NCBI GenBank assembly: GCA_029215795.1 | Contig: JARDYH010000001.1 | Coordinates: forward strand, 232,093,654-232,157,653 | Source of the DNA: Anniella stebbinsi | Lineage: Eukaryota > Chordata > Lepidosauria > Squamata > Anniellidae | DNA length: 64,000 nucleotides | Reading direction: 5' to 3' | Shown here: positions 31,370 through 41,345 of the stretch, in pieces | How positions within the stretch are numbered: the first letter of the stretch is position 1 | Layout: the number at the start of each line of letters is the position of its first letter | Translations under genes and position numbers: made by a program | The notes under the pieces: model-generated | What the model was told of the DNA's origin: nothing | Seen by the model: the letters and a program-made list of their open reading frames with translations, nothing else | Databases searched by the model: none

Positions 31370-31680
31370 AATTCTTACTGTGCCCTGTCAGCTCAGTTAA
31401 TAATAAGCATTAAATGATTGAAGAAATTGGGATGGATAAACCTCCCACACATACTGCTGAGAATTGCTTTCAAGGAAGGATGCCAAGTCAAGTTGTTTAG
31501 ATTCCAGATGCACAGGCATATAAATGGTGCTGCTTCCATAAGGCTTTTGATTAAAATGCTGGTTTCTCTGACATTTTCTCTTAAATGTAAAATTAAAAAC
31601 AACAACCAAGCACTCCCCAAAATATTCAAAAGCCGTACTTTGGATGTGATATTTTTCTTTGCTTGTTTATTTTAAAATTG
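31370..31680. other. Low-repeat stretch, possible conserved noncoding DNA
   Basis: The sequence shows none of the repeat families of this window, holds TTAATAATAAGCATTAAATG at its start and has even base composition. Such blocks in gene deserts are often conserved noncoding elements, but I cannot test conservation. Confidence 0.25.
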
Positions 31681-32119
31681 GCATCGGGAAGTCAAAAGGC
31701 CCATCTATTCTGGATTGTGCTTTATACATATCAGTCTTCCTACAGCCTCAATGGAATATGAGGTAATGCCTGCCTGTTGATGTCCAGATGTATATCCAAC
31801 CACCATGAGATGGGATAGTTCTATGAAGCTATGGGTTGAGGAGTTGCTCCCCCGCTCGCCACCCATTCTCATTTGGAGGAGGAGAACAGCAATCAACCTT
31901 TAAATGACTATGCTAATGTGAAAGAAATACAGACTATTTTGATATCTAGGATTTCCTAGTGACTGAGTTTTGCATGATTGAGAGCAATCTGTAAATTGAA
32001 TTCCTGTACGTCAGCAACCAAACAGTCCAGCCAATGACCTACAGGGCTTTTATCCTAACAAAAGAGACTCATTGCTCTCCCTGCCCCAAGCCATCTGCTC
32101 CCGATTATGGCTATAGAGG

Positions 32120-32240
32120 AGTGTTTCCCACTTCCCTATTACTGTAATACCTTTATTCGGCCAACAAAATGGTCACAAAAGGTGGGAAAGTTTTCGAGAT
32201 CCCCAGAACTTCTGATCAGGCAAGATGTTATAAAAACATG
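32120..32240 (-). repeat. Penelope-like element tail, copy 2
   Basis: On the minus strand the order is CTGATCAGAAGTTCTGGGGA, then TCTCGAAAACTTTCCCACC and TTGTTGGCCGAATAAAGG. The CTGATGA position is CTGATCA; GAAA is intact (plus strand TTTCGAG at 32193-32199). The pattern parallels 30291-30415 in plan but not in sequence. Confidence 0.4.
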
Positions 32241-33400
32241 AGGGAAGGAATAGGGGTAAAAAGAAATAAATCCTGACTTGATGCCTGCATGGGTTCCAAG
32301 ATGGAATGTGAGAGGTGGAAGCTGAAGACATTCATACTAAATTCTGCAGGTGATGTGACGGGTATAGCTGGGAGCTAGAAAGGGGAAAATGTTGGACCTT
32401 CCGTTGTGTAAAAATGGAAAAATAGACTTCACCTTTAAGTCAGCTTTCCCACCCTATTTCCCCCCAATCTGCTTTTTACAGCTTAAAAGAACCAGCCCCT
32501 AATACTCTTAGGGGTAAAGATTATTTTTAAAAATTATGACAGAAGTGATTTGTGTGTGTGTTCTCGATGACTTACGACAACAGCATTGTATTTTTGGTGA
32601 CAGGTGGGTGGTGATGCATTTCCTCTTTTCTGGTGATGTGTAAGTTGCCAGCCTATTGAATAAGGAAGAAACCCATGATAACATTCAATCTTCAGCCGGA
32701 TACATTTAAAACAACAACAAAAACAACCACACCTTGTAGGTGTTATGCGACTTATAACTTCATATCATTCTACAAAAATACTTGACTATGGGCTGCTTCA
32801 TACACAATAATTTATTACATGGACATACATTTTTCTAGTCCCATGCAGAAATTCATCAGCAGTAGAGTGTAGTCAGAAGCCAGTCTGATTAAGTTCAATG
32901 AGGCTTGCTCCCAGCCAGGCATACGTAGGATTGCAGCCTAAGAGAGCAATCCTATGCCCCCTAGACAGCTTCTGGTGGGCCATAGGATAGTTCAGGTTCC
33001 TGGATCTGAGGTTGGAGTCAGCACTCCAGCCTAGGACCCAGGACTCTGAGCTCCACACTTCCTCCCTCTCACAGCAGGTACAGAGAGAACCAGATAGGAT
33101 GGCCTTCCCGTTGGCAGGGAGGAGAGAGGAGAGGAGTGCAGAGCCTCCCAAGCCTCCATCCCTCCCTGACCCAGCTAGGCAGGCAAAAATGCTTGTCTAA
33201 CAAAAATGCAGAGCAGGGGAAGCATGGAGGTAAAGATTGCTCCCACTGCTCCTCCCGTTCTGCATTGGATGGCCATAACTCTCAGAGTTTGGAGGCTTAT
33301 GGGCCATAGGATAGTCTCCTGAGTGTACAAATGCAGAAGAGACCACTTCACTGCAGCAGAAGGAAAACACAATTCCCAAACTCAGTTTCTGTCACCTGCA
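32241..33400. other. No gene; short MITE at 32880-32965
   Basis: A short CCTA..GGATTGCAG palindromic repeat occurs at 32880-32965 (GGATTGCAGCCTAAGAGAGC joins two inverted ends). The rest carries no recognisable coding or repeat signal. Confidence 0.4.
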
Positions 33401-33409
33401 GGTATTGAA

Positions 33410-33910
33410 ACAATTGTAGCCTTCCCAAACCTGACACCCTCCAGATGTGTGGGATTGCAACTCCCATTGCTGTCAGTCAGCATGGCCCTACTGGTTGGGA
33501 ATGATGGGAGTTGAAATCCATTGCATCTGGGGGTCACCAGGTTGGGAAAGGCTGCTCTCAAAAAGAGAGAAGTAGGTGGCTCTACATTGTTCATCATCAG
33601 TTTTCCACAAAGCCACAGTCACTCTGCGTATCATAATATTCTCAATCCTGTCTACAAGGGAATAAGTATTTCACTTGCACTTTTTAGGGAAGATGATTTC
33701 CCTGCTTTTGGTGCATGATTGAAAACAGTATAACTTTTAAAAAGAAACAAAAAGAAACACTAAACTGTAGGTAAATTGAATCTCATGGGTTTGTTTAATG
33801 GAGAAAGTGAATTCCAGATATTCAATTGGCAACAAAGCTGCTCACACAGCCTTACACCATGTCAACATCTAATATAACATCAAAGCCAGGGTTATGAGTT
33901 CAACCCATTT
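33410..33910 (+). repeat. Diverged third copy of the 9.6/11.1-kb arm
   Basis: Aligns by eye with 11086-11605 in the same orientation: TTGGGAAAGGCTGCTCTCAA, AGAGAAGTAGGTGGCTCTA, TCATCAGTTTTCCACAA, ATTTCACTTGCACTTT and ACATCTAATATAACATCAAA recur in order. It is one arm only, clearly older than the two arms of the inverted pair. Confidence 0.75.
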
Positions 33911-34139
33911 CCCAATTAATGGACAGGGCCCAGAAGTTAAGCTCTTTCTAATAATAATATACCAGAGCTGAAATCCTTTTCATGGTTACATGGGATTATG
34001 TCCCATTGTACTCAGTGAGACTTACGTTTGAGTAGACACATCTATGATTGCACTTTAAATGAAAGGAATGTCCATTATAATCAATGGCCTTTCAAAAATG
34101 CATTTAGTACTGGGATGTACAAGAATAAAATAAAATGCT

Positions 34140-34235
34140 ATTTAGTAATTAATTAATTTGCTACATTTCTATACCGCCCAACAGCCAAAGCTCACTGAGC
34201 GGTTCACAAAAATTAAAACCACAAAATACAGCCTA
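34140..34235 (-). mobile_element. CR1/L2-group LINE 3' UTR fragment
   Basis: TACATTTCTATACCGCCCAA, GCCAAAGCTCACTGAGCGG and TTCACAAAAATTAAAACC are the 3' UTR blocks of this LINE, in minus orientation. The RT part is missing. Confidence 0.65.
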
Positions 34236-34315
34236 AAACACCTTTATGGTTTATCATTCCATTTTATCTCCTAGCGTGGAGATAAATTACCAGCTTTCCT
34301 GGACCTGTGTTTCAT

Positions 34316-34412
34316 TTAGGCCTCAATCCTGTACATACTTAATTGGGAGTAAGCCTCATCAAACTCAATAGAACTTAATTATGAGTAGATATAGATAGGA
34401 TTGCAGGCTTAA
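34316..34412. repeat. Short palindromic MITE-like repeat
   Basis: Ends CAATCCTGTACATACTTAATTG and TAGATAGGATTGCAGG are imperfect inverted repeats around AGTAAGCCTCATCAAACTCA; same family as 1434-1508. Confidence 0.6.
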
Positions 34413-34756
34413 TCTTATTCCATAATCATCCTCATTTCCACCAGCCTGCTAAACTGCTGTTTGGGTAGGGGGTGGGCTGAATCTTCTTAGAAACAGGCAC
34501 ATGAAGAGAATCTGCCTCAGATATTGTTTTCCCAGGAGAATTGGGTTGGGGAGCTCCCCACCAGCCCACCAAGCTGCAGTTTGTGGGGGTTGGGTGGGGG
34601 TTGGGTGAAGAATGCCTTTTCCCAGTCCCATCCACATTCTCAGGTAAGCAAACCCAAGGTCCCATATTCATCACTTCCAAGGTTAAAGCAGAGAATGTTT
34701 TGGGTAGTTTTGAAAAACTTACAAATATTTTATGGCTCACTCTGGTTGGCATTATC

Positions 34757-35116
34757 TTGGGTCCCCTCTACAAGGATTCGCTTTTGCGCCTGGTTAGGCG
34801 ATTATGTGCATAATCGCTGAAGCGCATTTACGCCTATTACCTCTGCACGAGAGGCGGTGAGAGGCGGCAAAGCGCATTAAGGGATGACCAAAATGCGCTT
34901 TACAAGTAGTTAATGCGCATAAGCGCATGTTCACATAGGCAAAATGCGCTTTAACGGCCGGAGCAAAATAAAACTCGCTGTTTAATGCGCATTCGATAAT
35001 GCGCATAATCGGAGAGATAATGCGCCTCTACGCCCGATTTGCGCTCCGTTCTTGTAGAGGTAATTTTTTTAAAAGCGCCTTGAAAGAGCATTAAACCTCG
35101 TTTGTAGAGGCAGCCT
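34757..35116. mobile_element. CpG-bearing MITE with ATGCGCAT words
   Basis: Ends GTCCCCTCTACAAGGATTCG and AACCTCGTTTGTAGAGGCAG are inverted. Inside, the words TGCGCATAA, AATGCGC and AAGCGC recur more than ten times on both strands. The region keeps many CpG dinucleotides, so the insertion may be recent or unmethylated. No coding capacity. Target duplication is unclear. Confidence 0.7.
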
Positions 35117-36287
35117 TGGTTTTCCCCAACTGCACCTTGGCATATTTAGAGGAGAAGTGTGAAGCAAAAACATGGCTGCTGCTTCCACAAAACAAGCCAG
35201 CCAAACTATCTTCGTCTTAGTGCCTTAATACTTCTGATCCAAAGATAGACTGATAGTCCTTGAATTAGTTAGCCTGCATTTGTCTTGAATTCCCACCTCC
35301 TAGGAGCTACATTATTCTTAGGACTTTGTGAACAGCTTAAAGGTTTCTACCAATCACCACAGTGGCTTGTCTTTACTTTTTTCTTTCTCCTTTTCTTTTC
35401 ATCTAAGAGGAACTGGGGAGGAGAGGATATAGGCAGGAAGAAAAAATATATGAATGGGACTATTAGTTTGCCATGGTAAAAATGGCTGACTGTTCATAGT
35501 CTTTTGCCAGCAATTATGGGCTTCCAGAGAGACGTTTCTTTATGCGCCCATAGATATATAATTGCAAAGTTCAACATGTGACCTTCCTATCCTGCCCCAC
35601 CTCCCCACACAAAATGTACTCATAAAATAAAAACTGTGTAGGAATGAGTATATATACGTACATCTTATATTTCATTCACTAGTTTCACTATTGCCCCAAG
35701 CAAGATAAAATTAAAATGTTTTGATGAAGGAGATCAGACCTACTAAATCCTTTGTTACTGTTCTACCATTCCATTGATTGAAGGCTTCTGCATATTGATT
35801 CAAAATTAAAATTGCAAAACTAAAGTTACATGTGAATAAAACCCACAGAAAATGTGTTTTTAAAGTGAACAAGCATGGCTCTAACCACTGTACCTTATCC
35901 TCACATAGTACTCGAGAGAATCCTCCACTTCCTATCAAAGTAGGCAGACGTTCTCCAGGTACAGAACAAATATCTTGTACAAAGATAGGGAATACCATCT
36001 TTTCTAGTTGAATTTATGCCTGCCTTTACTTGAGGCAAAAAAATGGTCCTCTCCCCACTGTTATAGCTCCACAGGACTCAAGGCTCATGCCTGGGCTTTT
36101 CATTAGTCCCACTGACGATAATTACATGATAAGGAAAAAAAGTTTTAATTTAAAAACTAAATGAAATGGAGCTTTGAAGAAAAATTGGTGTACACCAATT
36201 CTAATATGAGAAAGATAGAAAGGCATCAATGTTTTAGTCATGACTAAAAAAAAGGTTGCTAATACATTTGTGAAAATCACTTTTGAT
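35117..36287. other. No gene seen
   Basis: I find no transposon ends. A 95-codon minus frame (35711-35998) has no domain I recognise. T-rich tract at 35370-35400. Confidence 0.4.
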
Positions 36288-36607
36288 TAGGGTGACCATA
36301 TGAAAGGGAGGACGGGGCTCCTGTATCTTTAACAGTTGTATTGAAAAGGGAATTTCAGCAGGTGTCATTTGTATGCATGCAGCATCTGGTGAAATCCTCT
36401 CTTTGTCACAACAGTTAAAGCTGCAGGAGACCTGCTCTCTTTTGTATCTGGTCAAGAGGGCAAGGCTCCTGCAGCTTTAACTGTTGTGATAAAGAGGGAA
36501 TTTCACCAGCTGCTACATGCATACAAACGACACCTGCTGAAACTCCCTTTTCTATTCAATTGTTAAAGATACAGGATATCTGTCCTCCTTTCCATATGGT
36601 CACCCTA
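36288..36607. mobile_element. Palindromic hAT-type MITE, copy 3
   Basis: Complete copy from TAGGGTGACCATATGAAAGG to TCCATATGGTCACCCTA, 320 bp. Flanks CTTTTGAT (36280-36287) and CGTTTGAT (36608-36615) match at 7 of 8. The four-unit palindromic body is the same as at 14095. Confidence 0.87.
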
Positions 36608-36619
36608 CGTTTGATAGAG

Positions 36620-36620
<1 letters not shown>

Positions 36621-36650
<30 letters not shown>
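36621..36650. repeat. (TA)n microsatellite
   Basis: About 30 bases of alternating A and T immediately after the MITE; a (GA)n tract of 15 units follows at 36829-36858. Confidence 0.95.
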
Positions 36651-36656
<6 letters not shown>

Positions 36657-36826
36657 TTTCCCCTCAAAATTTCAGCTATCTTACTTCCCTTGAGTCTCAG
36701 CGGAACGACTCCCATTGGGCAAGTCAGGCACCACAGTGAAAGGCATGCCAGGAGTTGTAGTTTTTGTTTTCTGTGAGGACAAGGAAAATCATGGTGGCAG
36801 CTTTAAGGTGGCCCTGGCAATTCATC

Positions 36827-36862
<36 letters not shown>

Positions 36863-37128
36863 CAAATTTAATTTGTTTTAAAATTACCTCACAGGCCTAG
36901 CATCAGCCTGTGAGGGTGTCATGAGGGTTAGAGAGGGAAAAAAGAAACAAATGTAATTTGATTAAAAATGAACTCACAGGTGTAGCACTGGCTTACTACT
37001 TTAAGATGATTACCTCACAGACATATATCTTAGGGGGCCCGAGTAAAGCTGGGTATATCAGGTCGTCTTTGTATAAAAGTGTTTATATTATGTTCCTTAC
37101 CATCACTTCTCTGCCCCTGCTTTTGTAC

Positions 37129-37410
37129 CTCATTACTTCCTCTTTCTGCCTGGAGGGGAAAGAGGAAGTAAACAAAGACAATGTGGCCCATTTAAAGGGG
37201 GGTTTGTATCGCGCCGCTTTTCCTGCACAGGAGGTAGCAGCACATTCTTTTTTAAAAATAAGTCAGATTAAAAGGGGTCAATTTTGCCACGGAAAAAGGA
37301 GCGGGAGGCGTGCGGGAGGCGGACATCATAGTCTAAAGGACGTGTGCACATCCAAAAGTGGGCAGTAGCGAGCATGTGATAAAACACTCATCTGATGAAC
37401 CTCATAGTTT
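37129..37410. mobile_element. MITE-like element, copy 2
   Basis: Inverse-orientation relative of 4004-4285. It has the CATTACTTCCTCTTT..AAAGAGGAAGTAA hairpin (37131-37168), TTTTCCTGCACAGGAGG and the end AACACTCATCTGATGAACCT. It retains CpG-rich patches (GCGCCGC, GGAGGCGTGCGGGAGGCGG) lost in copy 1. Confidence 0.55.
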
Positions 37411-38772
37411 AATCATTTTGGGGAAGAGTAAAAGCTAGTTAACAATATAGAAATACCTTGTCTTAAATTCTAAAAGAAAATATTTCATAATCCAAAGCTG
37501 TTCAATGTTTCAGAAACCCCCCCACAAAAATGGTCCTTGGGGAAAAATGGGGGAAGTGTGTGTGTGTGTGTGCATTTTTCAAAATTTTCTGGATTTTTAC
37601 TGGGCCCTCACAAGAAAGAGTTTATGATGGAGAGATGTCGTTCTTTTTGAAGTAATGGCCTAACTCTCTCAAGAAAGAACATTAAAGTGCACTTAACAAG
37701 TGAACAGATAACATTATTAACTACCCTGCATAGTGTTTTAAATGACACAGGAAAAACAAATGTACATGTCTGTAACCATAATTAAAATCGTGCTATATTT
37801 ACTTTGCAGTAGTGTGACTTGCATGCCTGTAAGATGGTAATTGACCCAATTTATCACTTGTACTTATTTGACACTGTGCATATTATGAAGTGGATTTGGC
37901 CTAACCAGAACAAAGTAAAGAACTTCAGTTCTTTAAGCAATACATCGTGAAATGGAATTGTTTCCTGAAACTTCTCTTTTCATTCTCTTCACCATTGCAT
38001 TTTGTTATTTCTATGCCATCCCATAACCAAAGTTCTCTGGGTGGCATACATAAAAATGGTCAAAATTCAATAGAAACAATAATCATAGTATTACAGTATA
38101 CAGTTACACATAACAAAGATTAAGCGATAAAATGAAACACAGACTGCATTTGTATATGGAGTCAATCTTCTTGAATGGCTCACTATTCAGGTAGCTCCGT
38201 ATCACAAGGCTGTGCTTAAATTTGCATTAGCACCTGTCCCAATCTGCAGGTCAGATCGCTTCTGACAATTATTACCCCTCTGGAAAAAAAGTGAAAACTT
38301 CATGGTATTAACACAGTACACAGTCCAGGAAGTTATGTTGGCCTGGGTTGCCCCAGCCAATTTGGTGCAGTGGTTATAAATTATCTTATCATAACCGTAC
38401 AACAATGACAACACTAGGATTCACGTTGGAGGTTGATTCGGAGCTTCTGGATTAGCACTCATTCGACTTGGGGTGCTTTGGGCTTGGGCTACCCCGCTTC
38501 AGATCTGGATCCAAAGTGAGATCCAGCCACAATGTGGGTTGCTGAGCGCCCATCGTGTAGCTGTTCAGCAGGCACCCAGGAAAGCTGGGCGTGAGGCTAA
38601 CCAGGAGTCCATTGGACTCTCCTCTCTTCTTCTTCTTCTTCCTCCTCCTCCTCACTCACCCCCTGAACCCAGAGCCACTTCTCCCTCTCACCTCCGGGAC
38701 TTAACTGAGCCATCCTGTAGCTGGGCATTCTCAATGAGAACCACCTTTTTAATGAAGTTCTGAACTCTGAGG
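37411..38772. other. No gene; LINE 3' trace and (TTC/TCC)n
   Basis: A LINE 3' UTR trace (TTTCTATGCCATCCCATAAC) lies near 38008-38050. A pyrimidine tract (TTC then TCC units) is at 38627-38652, and (GT)n at 37557-37572. A 96-codon plus frame over the tract is not convincing. Confidence 0.45.
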
Positions 38773-38849
38773 TTTCCTACATCTAAGGTTGCAAACTATG
38801 GTGGCTGTAAGGGGCCATTTCTGTAGTTTGCGATCTTAGATGTAGGAAA
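38773..38849. repeat. Near-perfect 77-bp hairpin
   Basis: TTTCCTACATCTAAGGTTGC at the left pairs with GCGATCTTAGATGTAGGAAA at the right. The arms are 26 bases with about 2 mismatches and a 25-base loop. It could be a minimal MITE or a structured RNA gene; no flanking duplication is evident. Confidence 0.75.
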
Positions 38850-39144
38850 ATACAGAGCCTCCATCTTTTAAAATAGTGGCTCTCATGGAGGTATGTGTGG
38901 CTGCAGGACAGTTCAGGTAAGTACTGTGGACAGGCAGTGGCAGCGGCTTACCATCATCCTGGATTGGGTTGAAGAGGTCCGAGGCACTTAGGGCCTGGCC
39001 CTTTCTGCTCTGGACTGCATTGGCCCAATCTGGTGCCAATCCGTATTCAGACTGAAGCGGACCATATAAGTTACTATTACTACTTTGTTTTACTATCCTA
39101 GTGTCACTGATAGTGTACAGCTACTTAGGTGGCCAGGAGACAAT

Positions 39145-39178
39145 GGCTCAATTCGGACGACATGTTAAGCAACTTAGG
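39145..39178 (+). repeat. Harbinger left terminal inverted repeat
   Basis: GGCTCAATTCGGACGACATG then TTAAGCAACTTAGG. It pairs with 45450-45477 with one mismatch in the first 27 aligned bases, aside from the missing last base. A partial echo, CTACAGACGACATGCTGC, lies inside at 39219-39236. Confidence 0.9.
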
Positions 39179-39897
39179 GGAAATAACCCACTGACGGTGT
39201 GTTAAAGAGGTGGTGATCTACAGACGACATGCTGCAGCAGGCGCTGCAAAGAATTTTTAACCACCCCAGTTGTTAATCACGTACTCGGCTCTGACTGTTA
39301 GCCCGGCCGCCGTTTTCCCCGCTTACCGAACTCCGTTAGTCCTCCAGGAGGTATCCCAGCACACACTGTGGCCGAAAATCCATGGGCGCCGCCATTGCAG
39401 CTGATGCAGGACATGCCTCCCAAACCCCATTGGCTGCCTCAGTCAGTGGGCGGAACTCAGCAGCCTCAGGAAAAGAGGCTGCTAGGAGGAACGGCAGCAC
39501 CAATACAGCAGTTGCACCCCGCGCCCAGCACTGCAATTCCAACGTTGGCACCCACGCCCCAGGGAGCCACCCTCCACCCACCCTACTGGGAGATGGGGCA
39601 GTTGCGAGGAAGACCCACGGCTCCCAGCTCCAGCCCCCAACCCCCCCTCCCTCCTAGAGCATCTCCCACACACAGGAAAGAAGGCAAGAGTGGGGTGGCG
39701 TTGAAAACTTTATTCAGCAGGGAGCTTAATGGGCAATAAGGCACATGGGCACAGTTGCCCCCAACTGGAAGGTGGAGGTGGCTTGAAGGCACAGCGGTGG
39801 AGAGGGGCTGGCCAAGGCCACACCCCCAGGGAGCCAAGCACGGAACATGCCAAGGGGATGTAGTGGAGAGGGGGGGCTTGCCAGGGAGAGCCAACGC

Positions 39898-40995
39898 TCA
39901 CAAGGGGTTGGGGTAGCGCAGCCAGATCCAGGCACTGATGCTCTCACGCACCCGGGACGCCTCTGCACGGGCGCAACGCTCCCCAATGGGATTCTTGGGG
40001 CCCAGCAAAGGCTCAATGTCTTGCCTGTCCACAGGGATGGCATTGGCGTCCTCGCCCTCCCGAGGGAGGTTGGGGTGCTTGGCCAGTAAAACGTCCCCAT
40101 GGGACTTGCAGATGTTGTGCAGGATGCAGCAGCACACCATCACGTCCGGAATGATGTAGGACTGCAAGTCCAACAAGCTGAACAGGGAGCGCCAGCGCTC
40201 CTTCAGACGCCCGAAGGCACGCTTCACAGGCAGGCAGGCACGGCAATGGTAGTAGTTGCATTTACGCTGCACGTTGGTGCGCGGGTAGCGGTATGGGGCC
40301 ATCAGCCATGGCTGCAGGGCGAACGCCTGGTCGGCCAGGAGGAGTGGACCAACCACACGGCCGCACACGGAAGCGGGGCCAGACTTCAGGAAGCGCCCCG
40401 ATGTCAGCTTGGCAGCCAGGGGGGAGTTCCAGAAGACAGCTGTGTCGTGGCTCCGCCCGGACACGCCTGCATACATGTCCAGGAAGTGGCCCTTGGCATC
40501 CACCACCACCTGGAGAACCATGCTGTAGAAATGCTTGCAGTTGTAGTACTCCTCGCCATGGGTGGGCGGGGCCAGGATGCGCACGTGGGTTGAGTCCATC
40601 ACCCCCACCGCCCGCGGGAAGCCCAGGGCATGGAAGCCATGCATGTTCTCCTTCTCGTCCCCCACCCGAATGACGTCGGCCAGGTACAGCTCGTTCAGCA
40701 CGCTCATTGTCTCATGGAAGATCTCGCACGCGGTGGACACGCCCACCATGAAGATGGTTGACAGCGGCAAGTAGCCAACGTTGAATGCCAGCTTGTACAG
40801 CGTGACGACAAGGCAACGGGACACCGGAATACTTCGGTGCACGTTTGTACACTCCTGTTGCAGGACAGGTGTCACCTCAGCCACCAACACCTTGAAAGTC
40901 GCATGGGACATGTGGAAGCTCCCACGGAAGTGCTCATCATCCCAGTCCTCCAAGTCCTGCATCTCCTTCCACATGGCATCCGTGCAGGGAAGCAC
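39898..40995 (-). CDS. Harbinger DDE transposase, catalytic Glu replaced
   Basis: The protein would cut and join transposon ends in the nucleus with its Myb/SANT partner. The frame (365 codons) shows the Harbinger DDE_Tnp_4 order: N-terminal WDDEHFRGSFHMSHATF (18-34), helix-turn-helix-like FNVGYLPLSTIFMVGVSTAC (71-90), first Asp in GVMDSTHVRI (D134), YYNCKHFYSMVLQVVVDAKG (150-169), GRSHDTAVF (180-188), second Asp in LLLADQAFALQPWLM (D222), then VKRAFGRLKERWR (257-269), LHNIC (292-296). The third acidic residue should be Glu in V-E-x-AFG, 36 positions after D222; here it is Lys258. Cys251 also replaces a usual Ser/Thr-Arg context. The frame begins with GTG just after a TAG, which could be a splice acceptor (CTGCTAG/GTG). 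The first ATG is residue 8. An upstream frame may supply the N-terminus. Confidence 0.92.
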   Translation of the reverse strand: MLPCTDAMWKEMQDLEDWDDEHFRGSFHMSHATFKVLVAEVTPVLQQECTNVHRSIPVSRCLVVTLYKLAFNVGYLPLSTIFMVGVSTACEIFHETMSVLNELYLADVIRVGDEKENMHGFHALGFPRAVGVMDSTHVRILAPPTHGEEYYNCKHFYSMVLQVVVDAKGHFLDMYAGVSGRSHDTAVFWNSPLAAKLTSGRFLKSGPASVCGRVVGPLLLADQAFALQPWLMAPYRYPRTNVQRKCNYYHCRACLPVKRAFGRLKERWRSLFSLLDLQSYIIPDVMVCCCILHNICKSHGDVLLAKHPNLPREGEDANAIPVDRQDIEPLLGPKNPIGERCARAEASRVRESISAWIWLRYPNPL

Positions 40996-40999
40996 CTAG

Positions 41000-41345
41000 C
41001 AGCGGATGGTCTTGCGCTCGGCAAGAAGCTTGGCCGGCGTCGAGGGGGGGCGCGGTGCAGGGCTCCTTCGGCCGGGCCTTCGGCCAACTTCTCCACGATC
41101 ATTGTGGGTGCCTCACGGGGTCGAACCAATGGCAGGATGGTGGCCTGGAGACAAGGCACGGCCTTCGTTGCTCCGAGGGGCCAGCGGAAGGACTCTGTCC
41201 CGGACACAGGTGTCGCGGGCATGGCTCCACCTAGCCACCTCAGCTGGGCACGGAACAAGTCCTCCTCATCGGCATTGCTATGGTTCTGCGTGGCCACCTG
41301 GATCGCCCCCTGCAAGCAGGCCATTGCAAGCTCCCTCCGGGACAT
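41000..41345 (-). CDS. Possible N-terminal exon of the transposase
   Basis: A minus frame starting with ATG at 41343-41345 begins MSRRELAMACLQGAIQ and continues with an acidic patch DEEDLFRAQLRW. It runs through the transposase start in another frame, where it becomes a shadow. Harbinger transposases usually have an N-terminal segment before the WDDEHF block, so this stretch could be a 5' exon joined to 40995 by splicing. No donor site is decisive, and it may be untranslated. Confidence 0.35.
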
